From NCBI GenBank assembly GCA_943704525.1, contig CALSCQ010000063.1:1-10000 (forward strand): a DNA stretch of 10,000 nucleotides, given 5' to 3'. Shown piece by piece: positions 1 to 8,743 of this stretch. The stretch's first letter is position 1; every line of letters starts with the position of its first letter. Below the pieces are notes generated by a model. The model searched no databases. It worked only from the letters and a program-made list of their open reading frames with translations, and was not told the origin of the DNA. The position numbers and the translations under genes were made by a program. Origin of the DNA: Pigoraptor vietnamica. Its lineage: Eukaryota > Opisthokonta > Filasterea.

Positions 1-42
<42 letters not shown>
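1..42. other. 42-base poly-G run, probable artefact
   Basis: The window opens with 42 consecutive G residues and then changes abruptly to ordinary mixed sequence. It is not a telomere-type repeat because there is no non-G base or period in it. Poly-G of this kind is known from two-colour sequencing chemistry, where absence of signal is called as G, and it can be carried to contig ends by assemblers. A real G homopolymer cannot be excluded from the sequence alone. Confidence 0.85.
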
Positions 43-43
<1 letters not shown>

Positions 44-460
44 AGGCACCTGAAACGCCCGCCTGTTACCGCCGATATGGTCTAGTATGAGTGGCGGTCC
101 ATAACATAAGTTTGGCTCACAGCGGCTGCGAAACACCCAAGCGTTCTAACGGAAAGTAAGCTTTTGAAGTGACGTGGAGTGACTCGCCAGTTGCTGTACG
201 CACGCTTCTCTTTTCTGTGTGTGTGTGTGCGTGTGTGTGTGTGTGCGCGCGCGTGCGTGCGTGCGTGTGCATGTCCATGTCTGCTTGTGCCGGCGCTCTT
301 CGTCCGGTGCATGGCTACTGTGTCTGTGTCCTCCCCAGAGTGTCCGTGCGAGGGTATGTGCGCCTGCGACTGCGCGGCCTCTGTCGATTGTGCCGTGGAA
401 TTACATGCGATAGTTACTGAAGGACATCGATTTCCGTGTGCGCTGTCGTCTTCCGCGCAG
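43..460 (+). other. Region without a supported gene; probable 5' intron of the kinase-like locus
   Basis: I find no credible coding exon here. Apparent reading frames are low-complexity Cys/Val/Arg or His/Thr/Arg strings produced by the TG/CG tract. The 3' end resembles a splice acceptor: a pyrimidine-containing stretch ending in CAG at 458-460, after which the kinase-like frame continues in phase 1. Alternating TG tracts also fill the introns of the WDR6 gene downstream, so an intron is the best reading. Possible donors are the GT at 156 (GTAAGC) and 217 (the start of the tract). The upstream exon and start codon are not identified and may lie outside the window. Confidence 0.45.
216..274. 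repeat. 59-nt perfect alternating pyrimidine-purine tract (TG/CG), potential Z-DNA
   Basis: From 216 to 274 every base alternates pyrimidine and purine, first mostly TG, then CG-rich steps, then TG again. Alternating CG/TG tracts are the classical sequence able to adopt left-handed Z-DNA and are prone to length slippage. The likely position is in an intron of the kinase-like locus. Whether it has a function is not visible here. Confidence 0.85.
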
Positions 461-1597
461 TGCCAAAATCCGCATTTCTGCGCCACTACTGTCGCGAGGC
501 GGGCATCGACGTGCGCGAGCGCGTGATCGGCGTCCTCATCAGCCACGTGGATTTGATTGATCGGCTGGAAATTTCAGAGTCACCCGCGCAGTTTGTTGAG
601 GTGTACCGCGACGCCGAGCACCGCCTGACGGAAAGGGAGATGCAGCGCGTTGTTTCGGCCGATGGCAAGCGCAACATCATCGTCACCGGATTCTTTGAAG
701 CGCGCTCGTCCCGCGTGGACATCTACACGCCCATTGACCACTACACGCCCTGCCTGCTCATGGCCACCAGGGACCCCTTGCACGTGCCGGCGCTCGAGGG
801 CGAACACGAGGCCTACCTGCGCGCATCCGAGTCCGCACACGCCAACCTCGCTTGTCTCGTGCCCGTGGAGCTCATGAGCCTGCGGGGCGATCCGCTTCAG
901 CAGCCAGCGTCCATGAACAGCCGCCTGTGGACGGTTCCTCTGCCGGGGACGGCGACGCCGTGCGCACACGCGAGGACTTGCCGGCGTGCATAACCGCGCT
1001 CACGATGCCCGTCTATTTGCGCACCCTGGACCAGTGTGAGGTGGACCGGCGCTTGCCGCAGCTGTACGCCACCGCAGCAGACGCGGTTGGGCGCGCGCTC
1101 GCGGTTCTGCACGCGTCCGGACAGGTGCACTGCAACGTGAGGCCGCGCAACATCTTTCTCGATTCTAACGGCCAGTGCCGGCTGGGCGACTATGGCGCCG
1201 TCGTGCGCATGGGGACAAGGTGACACGCACAACGCCCGGCTTCCTGCTGGAGCCCTACCGCACGGTGTTTACGAGCTGGCTGTCGGCCGAGCCTGGTGCA
1301 CCGCAGCCGCCGCATCTCGTGGCCTCGCCGGCCATTGATTACGCCATGTTTGCGTGCACGCTGCTTGCATGCATGGGACAGCTGAAGGTGGGCCTCACAG
1401 TGTCGGATGTGTCCGATTATGTCCGCAGTGCGCGAAAGGAGCGCGAGGGGAAGGCGCTTGATGGCCCGGTGGAGCAAAGGATTCACGAGGCGGAAGACGT
1501 CGTTCTTATCCATCTCGAGGAGTGCGTCAGGCAAATTACTGGCGGCGACTTGCACATGTCGGAGGACCAGTGTGCTGCGCCGCCGAGTGCGTGCTGA
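461..1597 (+). pseudogene. Protein-kinase-like gene, frame-broken, catalytic Asp lost
   Basis: I read this as a degraded protein kinase or pseudokinase locus. The first segment (461 to about 890-950) carries a possible N-lobe. A second frame carries a hinge-like stretch (MPVYLRTLDQ, near 1005) and the C-lobe core: HCNVRPRN at 1128-1151 and DYG at 1188-1196. In an active kinase the first motif is HxDxxxxN; here Asn (1134-1136) stands where the catalytic Asp belongs, while the Mg-binding Asn and the DFG-type Asp are kept. A third frame, from about 1212, carries a plausible activation-segment and C-lobe continuation (TTPGFLLEPY; SPAIDYAMFACTLL) to a TGA at 1595-1597. No glycine-rich loop or clear beta-3 Lys is seen. 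The frame changes lie near G runs at 884-887 or 945-948, and at 1211-1214. The start probably follows a splice acceptor at 460. The C-terminal limit is uncertain. The exact family is not recognised. Confidence 0.62.
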
Positions 1598-2057
1598 TCC
1601 ATCTCGCGACAGATAGCATACGGAGGCACGGAGGCGGACTTCATTCAGCTTGTACCATTTTGCTTGCCTCTTGACCATAACCCACCTGTTGGCCATATAC
1701 ATTCTCATCTCTTGGCCTTGTTCGTGTGCATTGGGCATTCCATGCAACCAGCATTCACTGGCGCACACAGTTCAGCATGCCTGTGGCCGGCCGTGTCCAT
1801 GCAGCCCATCGCCGGGTTCACTTCTACTGTCCGAGTTCGGCCCCGGGCTAGCAGCTGAGGGTGGACTTCTCAGTGACACAGCCCGACCGCCCGAGTCAGG
1901 GACTGCGCTCAACAGGCGACGGAGTGTTCTGCGGTCCGTATTTGCTTCTCTGCGACCTCAGACCTGCTCAGACCTACCAAGTGAACTGCATGACAGCCGA
2001 CGTCCAGTTACCTCGGAAATCGCAAGTGTCCAGACGGACAGGGAGGACGTCAATCAC
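1598..2057 (+). other. Intergenic region upstream of WDR6
   Basis: This 460-bp stretch separates the kinase-like pseudogene from the first ATG of WDR6. The WDR6 frame stays open upstream of that ATG from about 1650, but has no ATG and no similarity to the family, so I treat it as 5' leader or promoter. Immediately after 1597, another frame continues without a stop for about 37 codons and could be a slipped tail of the kinase-like gene; the evidence is weak. No TATA-like or other promoter element is recognised. Confidence 0.5.
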
Positions 2058-5000
2058 ATGGAGAGGCTTAGTCGCAGCAGTAAAATGGCATCTCTCGTAT
2101 TGCCCTTCACACGCGCTGGCAACATGGCGTCGCAGTGCGCGTGGCGTGCGGAGGAGGTCGATGTGGAGAAAGCGGTGTGCCCCGTGGCTTACACTGGGCC
2201 CGTCCATGCCCTCGTTTTTCTGTCGGAGTGTGTGGTGATTGCGGGAGAAGGCTCGGTAAGTGCACGTGCTCGGCTGTCGAATGCATGCCGCGCTCGTGAT
2301 GTGTGTGCGTGTATGGCTGTGCGTGTACGTGTACTTGTGTGTATATCGGTGTGTGTACGTGTGCGTGTGTGTGTGCGTGTGTGCGTGTGTGCCCACTCCG
2401 CGAACCGTGCAGCGCATCGCCGCTTACGACGTCACTTCCGGCGCCCGCCTCTTCTCCGAGTGTGTGCTTCCCTGCGCACGCATGCACGGCCTCCGCCTCA
2501 GTGCTGACGCTGCTCCAGGCGCTTCGTCCGATGGGCGCTCTCAGAAAAGTTCCGGAAAGCGCATCGCGGCCTATGGCCAAAAGTCGCTGTTTACCGCCGT
2601 CGTCGACGCAGTGGAAGGCGCGGACGGCGCTTCACAGCAGGTTTCTTTGCGCGATAGGGTGCTATTGCGAGCCAGTGATCGCGTTCTGAACTGCGCGTGG
2701 GCCCGCACAACGGAGGACGCGACAAGCGCAGACGCACTTGTTGTCGCTCTCGCGCACAATTACGTCGAAGGTACGGTTTATTGGGTGTGCTCGGGTGACG
2801 GTGACGCGTTGGTGTGCCGACTGTGAGTGTGCTCGCGCGATTTGCATAGGCACGTGCATGTGTGTGTGCCCGTGTGTTATATACATGTGAAGGCACTCCC
2901 TTAATCCTGTTGTCTCTGCGCCAGTGTGGGGTCCGCTTGCCTCGCCCCGCTGCCTTGCCCGTGTGCCGTCAGAAGAACACTGCCTTCTCTACTCTGCCGC
3001 GTTTCACGGTTGCTCTCTCTCTTCGCTGTGGGTGGCGAGTGGGACGGTGTTCAATCAGGTGCAGCTGTGGCAGCTGGGACGCGGCGTGTGCGACGCCGTG
3101 ACATCGCGGCTGCAGGTGTGTGTGCTGTGCGCGCGTGACTGGATGTCTGTGTGTTGCTCGTGTTTATGAAGAGGGAGTTGCGCATGTGCTGTGCGAGGAC
3201 CTACAAGCACACACTCACACAGCTTCACGCTGTCGGTGGTGCGCTCACTCCAAAGGATGCCTCGCTCTCGCCTGTCGTATTCCTCGACGCCCCTGTCGCA
3301 CACCGCCTCACCGGCCACGAGGGCTCTGTCTTCTCCATTTCATTTCTCGAGAACGACAGTTCTGCGAACAACACGTGCGCGCACCCTCCCCTCCTCTGCT
3401 CGGTCTCAGACGACCGCAGCATACGCGTGTGGGATGTGGCGGGTGTGGGTCTCCCTCCCGACGTCGCACGGGAATCGCACGCGGACGTCCTTCCCCTCGT
3501 GCAACAGCCGGCAGTGCAAGGCGACCGCGTCATTGCGATAGCGCCCCGTGCGACCGGCGAGGCAGGGGCGGCGGCACTGGTGCTGTACGGCCACGGCGCG
3601 CGCGTGTGGGACGCGCGCATGCTGCCCACCGGCATTCTCACCATCGCAGAGGACGCGACCGCGTGCCTGTGGTCGTACGGGGGTGCGCGTGTGGCGACGT
3701 GGACCGGGCACGAGGGCAAGAGCGTGTGGGGACTCGCCGTAAGCCCCTCCGGTGCGCTGGTAGCGACGAGCGGTGGCGACTCTGCCGTCCGCACGTGGGA
3801 GATGCCGGGGGACTTTTCTCCCCGTAAGACCGCGAGAGGGACTTCGCAAGACCGCGAGATGTCCGTCCAACTTCGCGTTCCGGATGCCGACGCAAGTGTG
3901 TTGAGTGCATTGGAGCGCGCAGAGTTGACCGAGTTCTCGGACCAAGGGGATGCGCCGGTTACGGCCGCAAGTGCACGTCCGGGCGCGGAGGAACGTGCCA
4001 CGGAGCCAATGGCCACGAACACGAGTGCTATCGGCGGCGAAATGGATTCGTCGGGTCATGGAAGCGCGAAGGAAAGACGGTCGGCTGTTGGGACGGCGGG
4101 CTCAGTGAGTGACGCCCCGAAGAATGTCAGTGCCGTAGCGTGCGGTGTTTTGCTCGTGGGCACTCGCGCGGGCATTCTCTACGAGTGCGCCGTTGGAGAA
4201 GGCGGGGCGGTCACGTGGACGCCCCGGCACTATTCCCGCGAAATGGCGGGATACGCGGTCCTGGAGACGGCGTCGGAAATCGAACTCGCGGCCGTCGGAT
4301 GCATGAGCGGCGCCGTGCGTGTCGTGGGGTTTGGGTCACGCGCGAATTTGCGGCCCGCGCGCTGTCGCTCGCACGTGGGGAAAGTCACGCACATATCCCT
4401 GTCGAGGGGCCCACAGAGCGGTTTGTTGTGGATGCTTTCGTCGTCAGAGCGTGGAGACCTCTTGTGGCACTCTGTGTATCTTGAAGGGGAGTCGATCCAA
4501 CTGTCGCTCGTGGCGCGCGTTCGCCTGCCTGGCGCAGGTGTGGTGCAATGCGCCTGCGTGCTTTCGGACGGAATGGCTGCCGCCTGCGCGGACAGGGCCG
4601 GGAGTGTGTACGCCTTTGCGCGGCCGCGGGAGGGAGCCGACGTGTGCGTGACGGCGGCGATTTTGGCGGAGAAGGTGCACGGAAGGGAAAGCGTGACGTC
4701 GCTGGTCGCTGCCGGCGATTCTCTGTACACGACGGGGCGCGACGGCCACTACTGCGTGTACGCTGTGCGCGACGACGGCGGTTCGATGGGCGCCGTTCTT
4801 ACTGCTAGGCACAAATTTCCAAAGGGAATGGAGTGGCTCGAGCGGCTGCTCTCGTTTACCGCCACAAGGCGCGACGGCGGGGAGCCCTCTGTCCTGCTTG
4901 GGTTTCACCGCGGCGACTTTGTCGCGTGGGATCTCTCGGCTGGCCGCTATCTCTACAGGCACGACTGCGGAGGGGGTCACCGGGAGTACGGTTTCTGGTG

Positions 5001-6592
5001 CAGCGACGCGTCGCTCTCGTCGCATACCCTCGCGTACATTCGAAGCGGGAACGTTCACGTCCAGGTGAAGCGAAGGGAAGCAGGTGCGTGCGGCATGACG
5101 GCGTGCCACGCTTGTTTGCGATTGCATTTTATCCTGACTCAATTTTCTGGTAGGTCCGAGTGCGCTGGCCGTCGTGAGGCCGCCTCTGCACGGGCGCGAA
5201 GTGTCGGCTGTGTGTGCTGCGGGGGTGCTTCGGCGAGGCACTGGCGCTACTGTCGCCCACACTCTCGTCGTCTTCAGTGCTGGCGAGGACCGCGGCGTGG
5301 TTGCCTCGCACTGCGATTTGGACGAGTCCCACGCACACGCGGGCGCGCTCGTGCGCTGCGCCAGGATGGAGGGACACCTCTCGAACGTGCGCTGCCTCGC
5401 GTTCATTCCCCGCGGCGACGGAGGGCTGCTCTTCAGCGGCGGCGGAAAGGAAACGCTGCGCTGCTGGAGCGTGGCTTACGATGCCCGCTCTTCTCACTCG
5501 CCGGTCACGTGCTCGCTGCGGGCCGCGTACGACGTCCGTGCGCGTGGCGTTGCGCCGTCGGACGGTCGCCTCATGGGGCTTGCTATTGTAGAGGGGCCAC
5601 CGCGCGCCCCCATCGTCGTCTTTGCGGCACAGAGCGATGGGGCCGTTTGCGCCTTTGCGCTGTCCAGCGACGGCAACCGACTTGCGAAAGTGGCATCAGG
5701 GGTCTTCCATACGGGGTGTGTGCTGAGTGCCGCCGTTGCTTCGCCGCGCGGCGCCGCTTCTGCCGTGCTCGCGACTGGGTCGACGGACGGTCGCGTGTGT
5801 CTGTGGGACACGCGTGCGGTGGTGGCTAGTGCGGAGATCGAGCTGGACGGCGCGGAAGGTCACGTGCCGTTTGACATGGGTGCGCCTGTCGCGGTGATAC
5901 GCGCACACCAATCGGGCGTGAACTGTCTGGCGGTGTCGGTTGTTGCGGAGGGCCAGTCGGAGTCCGAGTCGACCCTCACACTGCGCGTTGTTTCCGGCGG
6001 GGACGACAATTCCCTGTTCGTGTGCGACCAGCGCGTGGTCGTGCCTCTCTCGAATACATCGGTCGCACCGCTGCGCGTTGGCGATATGCGCTGCGGTCGA
6101 CACCCAGCGGCCCACGCGTCCTCTGTCAAGGGAGTCGCTTTTGGGTCCGATCCGTCGGAAATTGTGTCCGTTGCGTCGGACCAACGTCTCATTCTGTGGC
6201 GTCTCCGTGAGAGTGCCTTGCGCTGCGTTCCCGCTGTTACGCATGTCGACGCCAAAGCACACGTGCGCACATCCCGCACAACATATGGGCTCGCGGACTC
6301 GTCGCAAGGGGTCGCACCGTCCACGCACGCGCTCTCGAATGCGACAGTGTCCGTGTCACCAAGTGCGCTATTCCCGTGCGGCGGGCCCACGCGTGGCCGC
6401 TTTCCCCTCGACGGCGAGAGCGACCCCTCAATCGTAAGGCCTCTTGAGTGCCACTTCGCGGAGGTGTGCGATGCGTCGTCCCTCTCTGTCGCGGGCCGCG
6501 GCGGTGTCTTTGTTGTGGGCGGTGTGGGCGTGCAGGTGTTTGCGCGGCCCCTGCGTCCTCCACTGTCGCACATCGCAGTGAGCGGAGAGTGA
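2058..6592 (+). CDS. WDR6 / Rtt10 (Trm734) family WD40 protein, tRNA Nm34 methylation subunit
   Basis: Five exons: 2058-2255, 2413-2770, 2925-3115, 3223-5083 and 5154-6592, total 4047 nt, 1348 residues. WDR6 and yeast Rtt10/Trm734 are cytoplasmic WD40 scaffolds that direct the FTSJ1/Trm7 2'-O-methyltransferase to position 34 of certain tRNAs. Family landmarks appear in the right order: GPVHALVFL and AGEGS near residue 60, AHN before the exon 2-3 join, LWVASGTVFN in exon 3, GHEGSVFSI (about 280), SDDRSIRVWD (about 311), GHGARVWDAR, TSGGDSAVRTWEM, GRDGHYCVYAV (about 754), LLGFHRGDF, CGGGHREYGFW (about 832), and DQRLILWRLR near the C-terminus. The protein is longer than the human one, partly through a Ser/Ala/Glu-rich insert at about 443-550 between the propellers. 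The start is the first ATG in frame; ATG 2085, with A-rich context (AAAATGG), is an alternative giving nine fewer residues. It is convergent with the next gene. All exons are frame-intact, so I expect it is functional. Confidence 0.93.
2256..2412 (+). other. WDR6 intron 1 (157 nt), TG-rich
   Basis: Donor GTAAGTGC directly after a Ser codon and acceptor GTGCAG, phase 0 on both sides. It joins AGEGS to RIAAYDV, matching the family's first propeller blade. The centre is mostly TG repeats; 2349-2392 alternates pyrimidine and purine perfectly. Confidence 0.9.
2771..2924 (+). other. WDR6 intron 2 (154 nt)
   Basis: Donor GTACGG, acceptor GCCAG, phase 1, joining HNYVE to WGPL through a split Val codon. 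A branch-like CTTAAT lies near 2899-2904, followed by a pyrimidine-rich stretch. The intron frame stops at 2824-2826, so retention would truncate the protein. Confidence 0.9.
3116..3222 (+). other. WDR6 intron 3 (107 nt), with a second in-phase acceptor 33 nt downstream
   Basis: Donor CAG/GTGTGT after a Gln codon, acceptor CACACAG at 3222, phase 0. A second AG at 3254-3255 is also in phase 0 and would remove 11 residues (LHAVGGALTPK) from the linker before the GHEG blade. The first is preferred because it is a CAG in a pyrimidine-containing context. Confidence 0.8.
5084..5153 (+). other. WDR6 intron 4 (70 nt)
   Basis: Donor CAG/GTGCGT, branch-like CTGAC at 5134-5138, short pyrimidine stretch and acceptor GGTAG. 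Phase 1; the split codon reads Gly, joining KRREAG to PSALAVV. The donor-like CAG/GTGAAG at 5065 gives the wrong phase for the downstream exon. Confidence 0.9.
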
Positions 6593-6868
6593 AACGTGAC
6601 TGCTGTGGCTCGCTACAAGCGCCGGTGACCTGTGGGGCGCCTGACGGGATAGCAGACGGACCCCACTCGACTTCAGTCAGCCACAGTGAACGAGTAATTG
6701 GCCTCCTAACAGATTGTGCGTGGACTCGGCTGCCAACGTGAGCACACACACACTCGCACGCACGTGACAGATGGTGTCATTTCGAACGAAATGGCACGGG
6801 AATAGACGGTTGCGCCAAGTCGCAGACGCGGTTGCGCTGCATGTATTCTCAGCCTCCCTTATTCAACT
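6593..6868. other. Convergent intergenic region
   Basis: This 276-bp stretch lies between the stop codons of WDR6 (+) and the acyltransferase gene (-). It should hold both 3' untranslated ends. No AATAAA-type polyadenylation signal is seen on either strand, and no RNA gene is recognised. Confidence 0.7.
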
Positions 6869-8651
6869 TTACTCTCTGGTGAATTCGGCCAGCAGAGCGG
6901 CGCACGAATCCGCCTGTGACTCGAGCGCCTCTTGCGTGAAGAACGGCGACGGGCCCTGCATGGTCACGCCGATGCTGCCGTCGGGAAATCCCACACACGC
7001 GACGTACGGCGCAGATGCTGCGGCCATGTTGACCTGGGTGGTATGTGAACGCGTGACACGACAAGTCAGAGAACCCACGCAAAATGCGCAGGCACACAAA
7101 TGACACGGTTCAAAATAGAGGAAGGGAGAGTGTGTGGTGGCGCATGTATGTGGTGCTGCGTGTGTGTATTGTGGCTGAGACGCGCTCGTATGTGCGTACG
7201 TGCTATCCGCGCTGTCGTACCTGGCTGAAGGTGCAGAACCCGCCAACGACTTCGATTCCTCCCTCGCGCACGATCGCCGGCACCGCAAACGCGCCGCTGT
7301 TTCCCACCATAATGCCCTGTCGCATCGAGTCGGCCGCGCCCCCGAGCATCAGTCGCAGCACCCACCGCCCCATGCGACACATGGCGCCCAGCACGTGCAT
7401 GTACTCCTTCGCTGCGTCCGCTTCCCCTTGAAGCCGTCCCACCGCGGCCGCCGTCTCCCAAAATGCAGCCCGCGACACCGTGAACGGCGCTCCTTCGGAA
7501 CCGGGACGCAGCGCCACGGGCACGTTGAACGAGACAGCCACCGAATTGGCCTGCACCGAATCTGCCGAGACTAGCTTGGCGCCCGTGCGGTCATCCGCCA
7601 AGCGACGCCGGAGATCGATGGACGGCGCAAACGGCAGCAAGAACGCAGCCGAGTCGCCATCCGAGACAGGCGCGGGACCACGCTTCAGCCTATCGAGCCG
7701 AAGCGTGCTGGCACGTTCCGCCTGCTTCAGCTGCGCATACAGTGCGGCGGCAGAGAGTGGCGCATGCAGCGTGACACCGCGGGCCTTGCTGCTTTCTCTG
7801 AGGGCGGTGCCGACGTCCGGAGAAATGCGGCGCATGGCCACCAGCGTGTGCCGGGGAGCTGCGCGCGCAAATTGTGCCGAAGGGAGGGACGGGCACGCGC
7901 GCGCCACTGCTTCCACGCCCTCATCGTAGCGCCCCATGAAAGAGCGCCCTCTCCATGCGCACGTGAGAAACCCGGGGGTCATGCGACGCACGTGCTCGAT
8001 AAAGTGGCCGTCGTCCTCAGGGGCGCCGTCCGCGACGTCCGGACGCGCGAGTGCGACGAGAAGCTCACGCATCACGATGTGCGTCGATTGCAAGTCGCAC
8101 ATGCTGTGGTTGACGCAGAGAAGGACGGAGTGCCAGCGCTCGCTTGACACGCTCACAAGACCGAGGGCGATCTCATACACGCGCGGGCGTGTCGTTGAGA
8201 AGGGGCGTTTCCCCACTGCAGCCCCACTGTCGCCCATCGCGCCTGACGGAGCCTCATCGTCGCCCTCTGCGATTCGAACATGGTCCTCGTTCCATTCGCT
8301 GTTTAAGAGGTTGCGCAGCATGGCATCTGCCTTCGCGTCGCCCTCCGCCGCGCTCTCCACCGTGTCGACCGACACGTGGGGCACGGGGAATCCATTGGGC
8401 AGTTCCACGGCAAGCCAGTGTGCCGCATCCGCCCGCTCAAACACACACCGCAGCAACCGATGACGGCGTTGAACTCTGCGAAAGGCGCGTCGCACTGCGT
8501 CGGCGTCGGGGTGTGCGAGGCCCTCGCGAAGGGTGAAGTCCACGCGCAAGCATATGTTTCCTGCGGACCTGCACCGTGGGTCGCGCTGCAGCTCAAAGAA
8601 AATGGTGTCAAAGTTGAAGAGCGGGCGCTCGTTGGGAAGGGCGGGGGGCAT
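6869..8651 (-). CDS. Condensation / alcohol O-acyltransferase-like protein
   Basis: Two exons, 8651-7221 and 7033-6869, 531 residues. The fold class is the CoA-dependent acyltransferase superfamily that includes NRPS condensation domains, alcohol acetyltransferases and PapA-type enzymes; these transfer an acyl group to an alcohol or amine. The key evidence is CVNHSMCDLQS at about residues 180-190, a variant of HHxxxDG in which His 182 and Asp 186 are kept, the first His is Asn, and the final Gly is not kept. VTLHAPLSAAALYAQL (about 293-308) fits the conserved second-subdomain helix of alcohol acetyltransferase-type proteins, and the length is right for a two-subdomain enzyme. The N-terminal LFNFDTIFFELQR and the HRLLRCVF helix also fit. 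The start is ATG 8651-8649; there is no ATG farther upstream in the open frame. No signal peptide or membrane segment is seen. Substrate and pathway are unknown, and no biosynthetic partners are present. Confidence 0.72.
7034..7220 (-). other. Intron of the acyltransferase gene (187 nt)
   Basis: On the minus strand, donor CAG/GTACGA at 7220 and acceptor CACCCAG ending at 7034, phase 0, joining CTFSQ to VNMAAASAPY. A branch-like CTGAC lies at 7069-7065. Without splicing the first-exon frame closes at 7203, shortly after the donor. The last exon encodes 54 residues. Confidence 0.88.
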
Positions 8652-8743
8652 CGTGGACGACGCCAATAACAGCCACGTGCGAAGGCCGAAAGTAATCTGA
8701 CTAGTCGGCTTGAATCGAATTGTGGCCGGGCTGGACAGCGCGG
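8652..8743. promoter_or_regulatory. Short divergent intergenic region
   Basis: Only 92 bp separate the start codons of the acyltransferase (-) and the nuclease-kinase pseudogene (+), so promoters and leaders must overlap here or the pseudogene start is misplaced. No TATA box or other recognised element is visible; the call rests on gene orientation only. Confidence 0.4.

Noticed and set aside
82-546. 154-codon minus-strand frame with repeated His/Thr/Arg/Ala
   Set aside because: The peptide is just the reverse reading of the TG/CG tract and lies across a likely intron-exon boundary of the plus-strand locus.
461-1597. Explaining the frame changes of the kinase-like locus by very short introns
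   Set aside because: No GT-AG pair with family-like donor and branch context fits between the motif segments, and the breaks are one-base shifts without extra sequence; the other introns here are 70 nt or longer.
1508-1606. Repeated ATCCATCTCG near the end of the kinase-like locus
   Set aside because: A 10-base match between coding and downstream sequence, with no extended similarity; treated as coincidence.
3225-4022. 265-codon minus-strand open frame
   Set aside because: It lies wholly opposite WDR6 exon 4, whose plus-strand product carries clear WD40 family motifs; long antisense frames are common in GC-rich coding DNA.
4444-5406. 320-codon minus-strand open frame
   Set aside because: It is antisense to WDR6 exons 4 and 5 and to intron 4, with Arg/Pro/Ala-rich content and no domain motif.
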